This document shows positions 1 to 6,716 of a stretch of DNA of 31,954 nucleotides, one piece after another. A program made the position numbers and the translations under genes. The DNA comes from CAZALT01 sp964485515 (lineage in GTDB: Bacteria; Actinomycetota; Acidimicrobiia; Acidimicrobiales; Acidimicrobilacustridaceae). The first letter of the stretch is position 1. Every line of letters starts with the position of its first letter. The stretch spans positions 1-31,954 of the forward strand of contig CAZALT010000017.1 of NCBI GenBank assembly GCA_964485515.1, in the 5' to 3' direction. The notes under the pieces are model-generated. The model saw only the letters and a list, made by a program, of their open reading frames with translations. It made no database searches and was not told the DNA's origin.

Positions 1-545
1 TCGAGGGCGTCGCTTGCCTTCTTCTTCTCGTTGGCGCGGGGTCGGGCCTCGGCAGCTCGTAGCTTCATCGGGATCAGTGCGGCCGGCTGCGCGAGTCGGA
101 TCGTCACATGAAAGTGTTCGGTCTGGGCGACGGGATCGAACGCGGTGATCGTCTCGGTCGTTGCCGAGTCGTAGGCCCATCGGTGCGCCTCGATGAAAAG
201 ACGGTTCGACTCGTCTTCGGGGAGCTGGCTCGGATCGAGGTCGGCCACCTCGATGACGTCCAGCTTTGTCCCATCGTCGAACAGCACGCGGTGACCGTCG
301 GTGTTCACATCGTGTCCGATGAGCACCTGTTCGATCGCGTCTGCCGATCGGTTGAAGTAGAGCCCGTCGACGTCGTTGGTGACGCGGTGCTCGAAGCCGA
401 GGCGGCACGACACGGTGAGCCCACCGATGAGTACGAGTTCGCGCTTGAGGTCGGCCGGCATCCTGCCGACGAGGGCGACGAAACGCGCCACGGTCGATTC
501 GGCCAGGCACGGCACGATGATCACGCCGGCTGGATCGTCGATCAT
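1..545 (-). CDS. AbiEii-like nucleotidyltransferase toxin, 3' end outside window
   Basis: Translating the minus strand from an ATG at 545 gives an open frame of about 181 codons that leaves the window at base 1, so the C-terminus is missing. Near residues 41-61 it has the nucleotidyltransferase signature: hydrophobic-GG, then a T-x-D-x-D motif (IGGLTV ... TNDVDG). AbiEii-type toxins use this fold to transfer nucleotides to RNA targets. The ATG lies one base after the stop of the upstream AbiEi-like gene, which implies translational coupling and supports an AbiE-like type IV toxin-antitoxin or abortive-infection pair. The family match is from recognition of motif and context, not a search. It could also be a housekeeping-type minimal nucleotidyltransferase. 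Confidence 0.65.
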   Translation of the reverse strand, partial: MIDDPAGVIIVPCLAESTVARFVALVGRMPADLKRELVLIGGLTVSCRLGFEHRVTNDVDGLYFNRSADAIEQVLIGHDVNTDGHRVLFDDGTKLDVIEVADLDPSQLPEDESNRLFIEAHRWAYDSATTETITAFDPVAQTEHFHVTIRLAQPAALIPMKLRAAEARPRANEKKKASDAL

Positions 546-546
546 G

Positions 547-1584
547 TCACCACACCCGATGTCCGGAGTCGGGTTCCCATGACTCGAGCGTCTCTGGCCC
601 GCGAGCCTGGTCGAGGGCGAGATCGAGCGCGGCCGCGGCGAGCGGTTCGACCGGGACACCGATACCCCGATCGACCCGTAGACGACACACCACCGGCGTG
701 GGGGCCACCGCAACGAATGCCGAAGCTTGCTCGCCTGGGCTGGTCTCGCCGAGGGTCCAGCGCAACGTGTCGAGCACGTCGGCCGACGGCACATACCACT
801 GGCGCGCTCCCACATCTCCGCCCACTGTCGGGGCGTGCCACGCCGCCGCGGCGACATCGCCCGCCACGCACCAACCCATCTCGTCGAGATCATCGAAGTT
901 CGCGTCGAGTCGGACGACGAGCCCAGGGTCCGCATCGATCGGTTTGGCCAGGCCCACCCATCGCGGCGCCCAGTGCTCGACGGTCGCCCAGAACAGGTCG
1001 GGCACGACGGGACTGCCGTCGCCATTGAGATAGCCCAACAATCGGAACGTCTTGAGCGCCGTCGATGCCCCTGAAACCGCTACGCCGGCCATGTCCGCTA
1101 CCTCGCTGACCGACGGAGCGACCGAAGCCCACTCACCATCGTCCGGACTCGATGCAGCGATGAGCAGAGCCAAAGCCGCACCCACGCCGGTGCGACCACG
1201 CGGGAACACCGCCTGCGGCGCCCTCGCAGGTGCCGACGGCACATCGGCGTCGATCAACAGCCCCGCCGCCTGCACACGGAGATGACCCCGGCGATCGAAC
1301 CAGCCGACCCCGGCTCTCGTCAGCACGTCACGAGCGGCCGATGGGATCTTCTCGGCGATCACCACCGGCACGCCCGCGTCCCCGTCCGCCACCGCCCGCA
1401 CGACATCGTGAGCGCGACCGGCCGACAAGACCGACCGAGAGACCGGCCGCACGAACACGACCGGGCCGTCACCGACCGACACCTCGAGACCAGACGCCGA
1501 TTCCGATGCGCTCGCACCAATACGGCGAAGAGCCCGAACGAGTTCGTTCGAGCCCTTCACCGACGATCGTCTGGCCTGAGTCAC
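547..1584 (-). CDS. AbiEi-like antitoxin / transcriptional regulator
   Basis: A 345-residue protein with a GTG start at 1584. Around residues 145-195 a winged-helix-like segment (SVSEVADMAGVAVSGASTAL) is followed by a conserved-looking C-terminal part rich in Trp and Val. Size and arrangement resemble AbiEi-family proteins, which repress their own operon and neutralise the nucleotidyltransferase toxin encoded just downstream (one-base gap). A likely leaderless promoter, with a palindrome over its -35 box, sits immediately upstream, as expected for autorepression. The AbiEi assignment rests mainly on the partner gene and architecture. A generic HTH regulator is the alternative. Confidence 0.6.
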   Translation of the reverse strand: MTQARRSSVKGSNELVRALRRIGASASESASGLEVSVGDGPVVFVRPVSRSVLSAGRAHDVVRAVADGDAGVPVVIAEKIPSAARDVLTRAGVGWFDRRGHLRVQAAGLLIDADVPSAPARAPQAVFPRGRTGVGAALALLIAASSPDDGEWASVAPSVSEVADMAGVAVSGASTALKTFRLLGYLNGDGSPVVPDLFWATVEHWAPRWVGLAKPIDADPGLVVRLDANFDDLDEMGWCVAGDVAAAAWHAPTVGGDVGARQWYVPSADVLDTLRWTLGETSPGEQASAFVAVAPTPVVCRLRVDRGIGVPVEPLAAAALDLALDQARGPETLESWEPDSGHRVW

Positions 1585-1590
1585 GATTCC

Positions 1591-1623
1591 AGGCTAGGTA
1601 TTTCACCCTTCAGTTGCAACTGA
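1591..1623 (-). promoter_or_regulatory. Promoter and palindromic operator of the AbiE-like operon
   Basis: On the minus strand TTGCAA (1619-1614) is separated by 17 bases from TAGCCT (1596-1591), which ends six bases before the GTG at 1584, so the mRNA would be leaderless. The -35 box is the centre of a perfect 14-base palindrome, TCAGTTGCAACTGA (1610-1623). This is a natural operator for autorepression by the AbiEi-like protein. Confidence 0.55.
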
Positions 1624-1633
1624 CGACTGAATC

Positions 1634-1653
1634 TAGATGTCGTAGTTCTGTTC
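1634..1653. repeat. att-like repeat, left copy
   Basis: Bases 1634-1653 match 5461-5480 at 18 of 20 positions. Read on the minus strand both contain GAACAG followed by CTACGACATCT. The last 11 bases also occur at the 3' end of glnA (16255-16265). The spacing of the three copies around two integrase genes suggests recombination core sites of stacked elements. There is no gene in 1654-1819. Confidence 0.45.
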
Positions 1654-1819
1654 GGGGGTGTTGGCTGACCTGGGCGTTCGCGCGGATCTGACCCGTGGCC
1701 TGCGGAAACGTTGTCCGCCAGTGACCGCCACGAACCGGGGCGGGCCGTCCTCTCACGGCCCAGAGACGGCCCGAGCTCAGCACTCGCGACCAGACAGCGA
1801 GCGCCGCCCGCGAGCCGTG

Positions 1820-2368
1820 CTACCCGAAGGCCTGGACCATCGAAGGGAAGTGCAGTCGCAGCTGTTCGACCATCTCGGCTTGGGTCACCGGATGTCGGCG
1901 GCGCTTCGCAGTCAGTTCGGCGATCACAGCGTCCACCTCCGCCGGCGCGTCCCGCCACAGCTGATGAACAAAGGAGTTGGAATCCCTGGCTTCGATCTCG
2001 AGATCCGACGCGTCGATCTCGGAACGCAGTCTGCCGTCGTTCGTCACGATCACAATCGCTTCTCCCGCGAGAGCAGCGGCGACGACGTGACGGTCCTTGG
2101 CGTTGATCCTGTCGGGCACTCCCTCCACCGATGACGTGTCGATGGTCTGGTCTTCGAGCACGACCCGCATTGATTCGACGCGGTGCTCGATCGCCGCAGG
2201 ATCGAGCTGAGAGAAGTCCTCGATCAGGGTGCGCTCCACCTCCGCCAGCACCTCGGCGGACACCACCGGTTCGAAGAGACCGAGATCGAACGCGGTGAGC
2301 AGGAAGTCGCACGCAACGATCGGCACGAGCACGTCAGCGTCGAGCACCGCGACGATGCGCGGGCTCAC
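1820..2368 (-). CDS. PIN-domain ribonuclease toxin (VapC-like, PIN_3 type)
   Basis: A 182-residue protein beginning with GTG at 2368. The N-terminal VLDADVLVP and the later AKDRHVVAAAL plus VTNDGRL segments supply the Asp residues that bind the catalytic metal in PIN nucleases. The GTG overlaps the TGA of the upstream antitoxin gene by four bases (GTGA), so the two are translationally coupled. PIN toxins cleave tRNA or other structured RNA. The target here cannot be told. It is a distant paralogue of the toxin at 11018-11575 and carries the same kind of partner. Confidence 0.8.
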   Translation of the reverse strand: MSPRIVAVLDADVLVPIVACDFLLTAFDLGLFEPVVSAEVLAEVERTLIEDFSQLDPAAIEHRVESMRVVLEDQTIDTSSVEGVPDRINAKDRHVVAAALAGEAIVIVTNDGRLRSEIDASDLEIEARDSNSFVHQLWRDAPAEVDAVIAELTAKRRRHPVTQAEMVEQLRLHFPSMVQAFG

Positions 2369-2772
2369 TCGTAGAGGCCCAGGTCTTCGGCCTGGCGAGC
2401 CATGTCGTCGAGGGCCTCACTTCGTCGCCGAGCCGAGGCCTCCCGGTGGGCGAGCACATCGCGCAGCATCAGTCGACGATGCGTGCCGACCATCCGTGCC
2501 GGGAGCTTCCCCGCCTCGATCAAGCGAACGACGGTCGGGCGAGACACGCCCAGGACTGCCGCCGCCTGCTCGGTGGTCAGGTCGTCAGGAGAACGGAGCA
2601 CCATGGCCCGTTCACCGTCGGCAGCGGCCTCGAGGATCTCGGCCAAGGCCTCCGCAACCGGCCGGGGAAGGTCGAGCACGGTGCCGTCCTCGGCAGTGAT
2701 CGTCGGGTGCGCGCCGAGATGGCGGAGCATCTCCCGGGCACGGTCCCGCTCCTCGGACGTCAATGTGGACAT
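2365..2772 (-). CDS. HTH (excisionase/MerR-like fold) antitoxin for the PIN toxin
   Basis: A 135-residue protein. Its middle contains LTTEQAAAVLGVSRPTVVRLI then a short wing, the layout of excisionase-family DNA-binding domains. An N-terminal helical part (DLPRPVAEALAEILEAA) probably dimerises or binds the toxin. The start was placed at ATG 2772 because the open frame further upstream reads through repetitive DNA with no protein-like composition, and because a -10 box TACGCT ends seven bases before this ATG. It overlaps the toxin start by four bases. It shares architecture with the protein at 11575-12027. Confidence 0.75.
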   Translation of the reverse strand: MSTLTSEERDRAREMLRHLGAHPTITAEDGTVLDLPRPVAEALAEILEAAADGERAMVLRSPDDLTTEQAAAVLGVSRPTVVRLIEAGKLPARMVGTHRRLMLRDVLAHREASARRRSEALDDMARQAEDLGLYE

Positions 2773-2779
2773 GGGAACG

Positions 2780-2817
2780 AGCGTAGACCCAAACGAAACA
2801 AACGAACAACCGGTTGT
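2780..2817 (-). promoter_or_regulatory. Promoter and palindromic operator of the PIN/HTH module
   Basis: On the minus strand TTGTTC (2809-2804), an 18-base spacer, then TACGCT (2785-2780), seven bases before the ATG at 2772. The perfect 12-base palindrome ACAACCGGTTGT (2806-2817) overlaps the -35 box and is the likely antitoxin operator. Confidence 0.5.
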
Positions 2818-2827
2818 CGGCGGCATT

Positions 2828-2867
2828 CCCGGTTCCGTTCCCGGTTCCGTTCCCGGTTCCGTTCCCG
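2828..2867. repeat. 12-base tandem repeat upstream of antitoxin promoter
   Basis: Three exact copies of CCCGGTTCCGTT (2828-2863) followed by a partial fourth (CCCG). It lies just upstream of the antitoxin -35 region. On the minus strand each unit reads AACGGAACCGGG. It could be a regulator-binding array or iterons, or a slippage product. Confidence 0.7.
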
Positions 2868-3226
2868 ACTGTGTCCCGGTCGCTCCCGAAGGACCGGGAA
2901 CCTGCAGTCCAGCGCTGTGCGGGGTCGCCCCAGGGGAGCCCTCCGGCCACGGCCCGATCCCGGAGCACGATCTCGCCAGACCGGAGAGGCCGCTCGAGCT
3001 ACCTCGTCCGACCGCCACGCCATCATCGACGGCGCAACAACCACGGCTCGATGCCACTCCACGTAGCGGCGAACCAACGGGATCCGGCGCGCACACATTT
3101 GCAGGTTTCCCTTCGGGAAACCTCCCGGGATTGTCCCGGCTCACGCGGCGTGGCGAAGACCGGCTTCTCGAGAGTGCCGCGGCAGATTCCGGGGGCTGGA
3201 TGGCGTAGTGGGTGACACAAGTCGAT
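2868..3226. other. Gene-free stretch with a hairpin
   Basis: No frame in this stretch has protein-like composition. It separates the minus-strand toxin-antitoxin module from the plus-strand excisionase/integrase genes. The only clear structure is a perfect hairpin at 3104-3122: GGTTTCCC, loop TTC, GGGAAACC. It has no T-tract on either side, so it may be a recombination or regulatory site rather than a terminator. Confidence 0.5.
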
Positions 3227-3238
3227 CGAGGAGTTGCC

Positions 3239-3277
3239 ATGCCCACCCCCGACCAAACCGGCTCGCACCGGCACTGA
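3239..3277 (+). CDS. 12-codon leader ORF coupled to the excisionase-like gene
   Basis: ATG 3239, preceded at five bases by the Shine-Dalgarno-like CGAGGAG (3227-3233), encodes a 12-residue peptide (MPTPDQTGSHRH) ending in TGA at 3275-3277. The last base of that stop is the first base of the ATG of the next gene (TGATG), the classical arrangement for translational coupling. The peptide itself probably has no function. Confidence 0.4.
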   Translation: MPTPDQTGSHRH

Positions 3278-3447
3278 TGGACCTACCCGCCATCGCTGAA
3301 CGTCTCGGCGTGAACCACCGCCATGTCCGCCGCCTCGTCGCCGAGCGTCGCATCCCGTACCTGAAGTGGGGTCACCTCCTCCGCTTCGACCCCGACGAGG
3401 TCGATCGATGGCTCGACAACGCCCGATGCCAACAGCGAGGCGCGTAG
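3277..3447 (+). CDS. Excisionase-like HTH protein (Xis/RDF)
   Basis: A 56-residue protein: MDLPAIAERLGVNHRHVRRL, then IPYLKWGHLLRFDPDEVDRWL. This is the winged-helix layout of excisionase/AlpA-type proteins that control the direction of recombination. ATG 3277 was preferred over an in-frame GTG at 3208 because the homologous part starts there and it is coupled to the leader ORF, whereas the GTG has no ribosome-binding site. It lies 92 bases before the integrase on the same strand, the usual place for a recombination directionality factor. Confidence 0.7.
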   Translation: MDLPAIAERLGVNHRHVRRLVAERRIPYLKWGHLLRFDPDEVDRWLDNARCQQRGA

Positions 3448-3539
3448 CCTGAAGGAAGTGCGTCGTCGACCTCGCACCTGGAATGGCCGGCCTTCTCCTT
3501 CGATTCGCCGCGTTCCGCGCGGCCGAGGACGTGAACGCC

Positions 3540-4691
3540 ATGGCGCACATCCAGGACCGATGGGAGACCGTCGTCGACGGGCGGCGAACCCGCACCAACC
3601 GCTACGGGCAGGGCAGGCGCTGGAAGGCCCGCTACCACGACCCGGACGGGACCGAGGGGTCCCGCATGTTCGACCGCAAGCAGGACGCCGAACGCTTCCT
3701 CACCACCGTCACGGCCGACGTCCTGCGCGGCTGCTACGTCGACCCCAACGCCGGGAAGGTCACCTTCGCCGACTTCGCCGATCAGTGGCTCACCGCCCAA
3801 ACCTTCACCGAGACAACCCGCGAAGCGACCGAGCTGCGGCTCCGGCTCCACGCGGTTCCGGTGCTCGGCGACCACGAGCTGCGGAACCTCAAGCCGTCGA
3901 TCATCCAGGCATGGCTCCGCGGGCTGCGGAACAAGATCGCTCCGTCCTATGTCCGCACCGTCCTCACCAACACATCAGCCGTGCTCAACGCCGCGGTCGA
4001 CGACGGGCTCATCGCCTCCAACCCGTGCAAGGCGAAGTCAGTGCGACCCCCCAGCGTCGACCGAGACAAGGTCGAGCCCTGGCCCATCGACCAGGTCGAG
4101 TCCGTCATCGGACAGCTGCCCGAGCGATATCGAGCGTTGCCCGTCGTCGGTGCAGGTTGCGGCCTCCGCCAAGGCGAGATCTTCGGCCTGAGGGTCCAGG
4201 ACGTCGAGTACCTGCGTCGGCGCCTCCAGGTGCAACAGCAGGTCAAGCTCGTCCGCGGGCGACTGGTCATCGACAAGCCCAAGAACCGCCGCAGCCGCAC
4301 CGTGCCGCTCCCCGACTGGGTCGCGGTCGAGATCACCGAGCACCTCCGCCGTTGGCCCGCCGGCGAGGACGGTCTCGTGTTCACCAGCCGGGAGCACAAG
4401 CCGCTCCACCGCAGCCACGTCAATGCCTACATCTGGAAGCCCGCGCTCGAAGCCGTCGGCATCGAGACCAGCCGACGCAACGGGATGCATGCCCTGCGCC
4501 ACTTCTACGCCTCGGTCCTCATCGACGCCGGCGAATCAGCCGCAGCAGTCGCCGAGTACCTCGGTCACGCCGACCCCGGCTTCACCCTCCGCGTCTACGC
4601 CCACCTGTTTCCGAGCAGCGAGGACCGGGCGCGGCGAGCGATCGACAGCGCGTTCCGACTCGACACTTCGCGCCACACCATCACCGAATGA
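3540..4691 (+). CDS. int: Tyrosine recombinase (phage/ICE-type integrase)
   Basis: A 383-residue integrase. An N-terminal AP2-like arm-binding part (RWKARYHDPDG ... RKQDAERFL) is followed by a SAM-like core-binding domain near residues 75-160 and the catalytic domain. The active-site set is complete: Arg in GCGLRQGE, HALRH (H-x-x-R), LGHAD and Tyr in RVYAHLF. ATG 3540 has GAGGA about ten bases upstream and is preferred to earlier in-frame starts. The catalytic domain closely resembles the second integrase at 5504-6628 (long shared runs such as ADPGFTLRVY), so the two probably use related attachment sites. Confidence 0.92.
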   Translation: MAHIQDRWETVVDGRRTRTNRYGQGRRWKARYHDPDGTEGSRMFDRKQDAERFLTTVTADVLRGCYVDPNAGKVTFADFADQWLTAQTFTETTREATELRLRLHAVPVLGDHELRNLKPSIIQAWLRGLRNKIAPSYVRTVLTNTSAVLNAAVDDGLIASNPCKAKSVRPPSVDRDKVEPWPIDQVESVIGQLPERYRALPVVGAGCGLRQGEIFGLRVQDVEYLRRRLQVQQQVKLVRGRLVIDKPKNRRSRTVPLPDWVAVEITEHLRRWPAGEDGLVFTSREHKPLHRSHVNAYIWKPALEAVGIETSRRNGMHALRHFYASVLIDAGESAAAVAEYLGHADPGFTLRVYAHLFPSSEDRARRAIDSAFRLDTSRHTITE

Positions 4692-4828
4692 AGCGCACCT
4701 TCCGCGGCGCCAACACCGTGACTGACGAGCCGCTTGCGGACTTCCACCCGTCAGCCGCAACGAGACAGTGGCTTCCGCCGTCAACGTCCAAGCCGAACAC
4801 GGTCACACCAAAGTCTCCATGAACACGG

Positions 4829-5332
4829 CTATTCGGCCCCGGCCCTGCGACGGTCCGCGTCGAAGTCGTCCGCCCATCCCTGCCTCTGCTCCTCAGCGAG
4901 GTTCGCGTACTTCGCGCCATAGACCACCCACGGGGCCCTCTGGGCAGACTCCGGTTGGAGGGCTTGCAGGATCGCCCTTCTCTTGACGTCGAGCTGCTCG
5001 GGCGTGCCCTGCATGACAACTCGAACCTCTTGCAGATCGCTCGCATCCACAGCCGGCCACCCTTCGATGTCGTCGGCCCAGAGCCGCCTCTCGTCCTCGT
5101 CGAGGTCAGACCACGCCGCGGCGTAGATGCACCAAGGCACCTCACAGAAACCGTCGTGATCCGGGTCGGGACAGAGAGAACGCATCATCGCTTCCTGCGC
5201 CGCCTCCCGGTCCCGATCGGCAACCCAGAGGACCACGCCCAGCTCGCGGACCTCGCGGTCGATCACGGCCAAAGCCCAGTCGGCGGCGGTTTCAACACGC
5301 GAGCGAGGCGCTCGTCGGACGGATCCATGCAA
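4829..5332 (-). CDS. Unrecognised acidic protein, possible N-terminal frameshift
   Basis: An open frame of 167 codons starting with TTG at 5332. I do not recognise a family. The body is acidic and Trp-rich. It has two similar segments, PWCIYAAAWSDLDEDERRLWADD and PWVVYGAKYANLAEEQRQGWADD, about 65 residues apart, suggesting an internal duplication. The first dozen residues are Arg-rich and look out of frame. The ATG at 5328, in another frame, starts MDPSDERLARV, a more natural N-terminus that runs out of frame near 5298. Either a one-base frameshift has damaged the gene or translation starts further in. It lies between the integrase and an att-like repeat, in the position of element cargo. Confidence 0.5.
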   Translation of the reverse strand: MHGSVRRAPRSRVETAADWALAVIDREVRELGVVLWVADRDREAAQEAMMRSLCPDPDHDGFCEVPWCIYAAAWSDLDEDERRLWADDIEGWPAVDASDLQEVRVVMQGTPEQLDVKRRAILQALQPESAQRAPWVVYGAKYANLAEEQRQGWADDFDADRRRAGAE

Positions 5333-5459
5333 CCAGGATGCCCGACTCTGTCCGTCTTCACCGGCAGGTTCGCGGAAGCCGCGGCCACCGCTGTGACTGC
5401 CCCACGACGGCCCGAGCGGGCCGCTGACCCGCGTTTGCGCAGGTCAACGGCACTGCACC

Positions 5460-5480
5460 TCAGATGTCGTAGATCTGTTC
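5460..5480. repeat. att-like repeat, middle copy, beside integrase 2
   Basis: Bases 5460-5472 (TCAGATGTCGTAG) are identical to 16253-16265, the last codons and stop of glnA. Bases 5461-5480 match 1634-1653 at 18 of 20. It ends 23 bases from the 3' end of the minus-strand integrase gene, where an attL/attR core is expected. A further shared stretch, GTTTNCGCAGGTCA, lies at 5433-5446 and 16193-16206 (13 of 14). Confidence 0.5.
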
Positions 5481-5487
5481 CAGAAGT

Positions 5488-5504
5488 GCCCTGACCAGGG
5501 CTTT
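5488..5504 (+). terminator. Short hairpin followed by TTTT
   Basis: GCCCTGACCAGGGC (5488-5501) is a perfect inverted repeat, followed by TTTT on the plus strand. It resembles a small terminator. It lies between the att-like core and the integrase 3' end, so it may instead belong to the recombination site. Confidence 0.3.
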
Positions 5505-6628
5505 TACCTGCCGATCTGACGCCGAGTCCGCGAGGAGTCCGCGGAATTCTCGGTTGCGGACCGCAGGGCGCGGTCCATCGCGGTACGGGCTCGGTCCTCT
5601 GAGGACGGCATCAAGTGCGTGTAGACGCGAAGCGTGAAACCCGGGTCGGCGTGGCCGAGGTAGTCGGCCAGGGCTCGGATCGACTCGCCGGCGTCGAGGA
5701 GCACGGACGCGTAGTAGTGGCGCAGCGCGTGCATGCCGTTGTCGCGGGTGGGATCAACATCTGCCGACGCGAGTGCCTTCTTCCAGATGTACGGGTTGAA
5801 GTAGCCCCGGTTCAGGAGCTTGTTCTCACGAGTGACGAACACGAGCCCCGAGCTGGATGGGAACCGCCCCACCTGCTCGGCGATGGCCTCTGCCACGGCG
5901 TCTGGAAGCGGGACCTCGCGGGTCTTGCCGCCCTTGGGCGGGGCGATGACCGGTCGTGCCTTGACCAGCTTCACCTGCTGACGGACGTGGATCTTGCGCC
6001 GCAGGAAGTCGACGTCCTCGACTCGGAGCCCGAACACCTCGCCCTGTCGGAGCCCGCATCCGGCGGCGACGATAGGAAGGGAGCGGTAGCGATCCGGGTG
6101 GCCCTCGATGACGGCGGCGACCTGGTCATCGGTCCAGGGGACGATCAGCTTCTGCTTGACCTTGGGGGCGCGGACCGACCGGGAATCACAAGGATTTCGA
6201 GCCAAGAGTCCATCATCGACGGCGGCGGAAAGGACCGTCGAGAGGTTGGCGAGGATGACCCGTACGTAGGTCGGGGCGCAGTTCTCCTGCCGGTCCTTGA
6301 GCCAGGCTTGGACCGTGCTCGGTCGGATCGCCTTCAGCTCGAGATCGCCGAACGTCGGCAGGATGTGGACGCGGAGGCGCAGCTCGACAGCCTCGTGGGT
6401 GGACACGTCAAAGGTCTGCGCCGCCAGCCACTCCTCCGCGAAGTTGCCGAACCGAAGTTGCCCCGCCTTCGGATCGACGTAGGTGCCTCGAACGAGATCC
6501 GACGTGACCTGGTCGAGCCAACGCTGGGCGTCGGCCTTCCGCTCGAAGTGGCGGGCGTGCTCCTTGCCCGCCAGGTCGCGGTACCGGGCTCGCCATTGTC
6601 CGCTCGAACGCTTCTTGATGCTGGCCAT
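5504..6628 (-). CDS. int: Tyrosine recombinase (integrase 2)
   Basis: A 374-residue integrase with ATG at 6628 and GAGGAGG eight bases upstream. The order is an N-terminal arm-binding part (QWRARYRDLAGKEH), a core-binding domain, and a catalytic domain with GCGLRQGE, HALRH, LGHAD and RVYTHLM supplying Arg, His-x-x-Arg, His and Tyr. A long open extension upstream of the ATG overlaps the relaxase gene and is not real. It is the last gene of a minus-strand series excisionase, HTH, relaxase, integrase, 88 bases after the relaxase. Its final codons contain a 22-base repeat also found near glnA. Confidence 0.93.
   Translation of the reverse strand: MASIKKRSSGQWRARYRDLAGKEHARHFERKADAQRWLDQVTSDLVRGTYVDPKAGQLRFGNFAEEWLAAQTFDVSTHEAVELRLRVHILPTFGDLELKAIRPSTVQAWLKDRQENCAPTYVRVILANLSTVLSAAVDDGLLARNPCDSRSVRAPKVKQKLIVPWTDDQVAAVIEGHPDRYRSLPIVAAGCGLRQGEVFGLRVEDVDFLRRKIHVRQQVKLVKARPVIAPPKGGKTREVPLPDAVAEAIAEQVGRFPSSSGLVFVTRENKLLNRGYFNPYIWKKALASADVDPTRDNGMHALRHYYASVLLDAGESIRALADYLGHADPGFTLRVYTHLMPSSEDRARTAMDRALRSATENSADSSRTRRQIGR
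5522..5543. repeat. Candidate integrase arm-type site, left end
   Basis: CCGAGTCCGCGAGGAGTCCG followed by CG, containing GAGTCCGCG twice with an 11-base period, is exactly repeated at 16115-16136 in the same orientation. It sits 42 bases inside the att-like core and lies within the integrase C-terminal codons. Confidence 0.5.
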
Positions 6629-6716
6629 GTCGGCCTCCTCTCGCTCCCGCGGGGCGGGCTTTGATGGTACGGACGACCTCCGACAGGAGGTCAGGGCTCC
6701 TGCCGGGGGAGCCGAG

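Noticed and set aside
2814..2841. A further GGAACG-N16-CGACAA match on the minus strand upstream of antitoxin 1
   Set aside because: It arises inside the 12-base repeat array, where GGAAC recurs in every unit, and the antitoxin already has a better, correctly spaced promoter.
2773..3246. In-frame N-terminal extension of antitoxin 1 on the minus strand
   Set aside because: It reads through tandem repeats (Gly-Thr-Glu-Pro) with no protein-like composition; the promoter lies inside it.
1634..5480. att-like repeats as protein-coding remnants (both can be read as ...EQ-x-YDI-stop)
   Set aside because: The shared reading does not extend beyond the repeat, and the flanking residues are unrelated, so DNA-level conservation is the better explanation.
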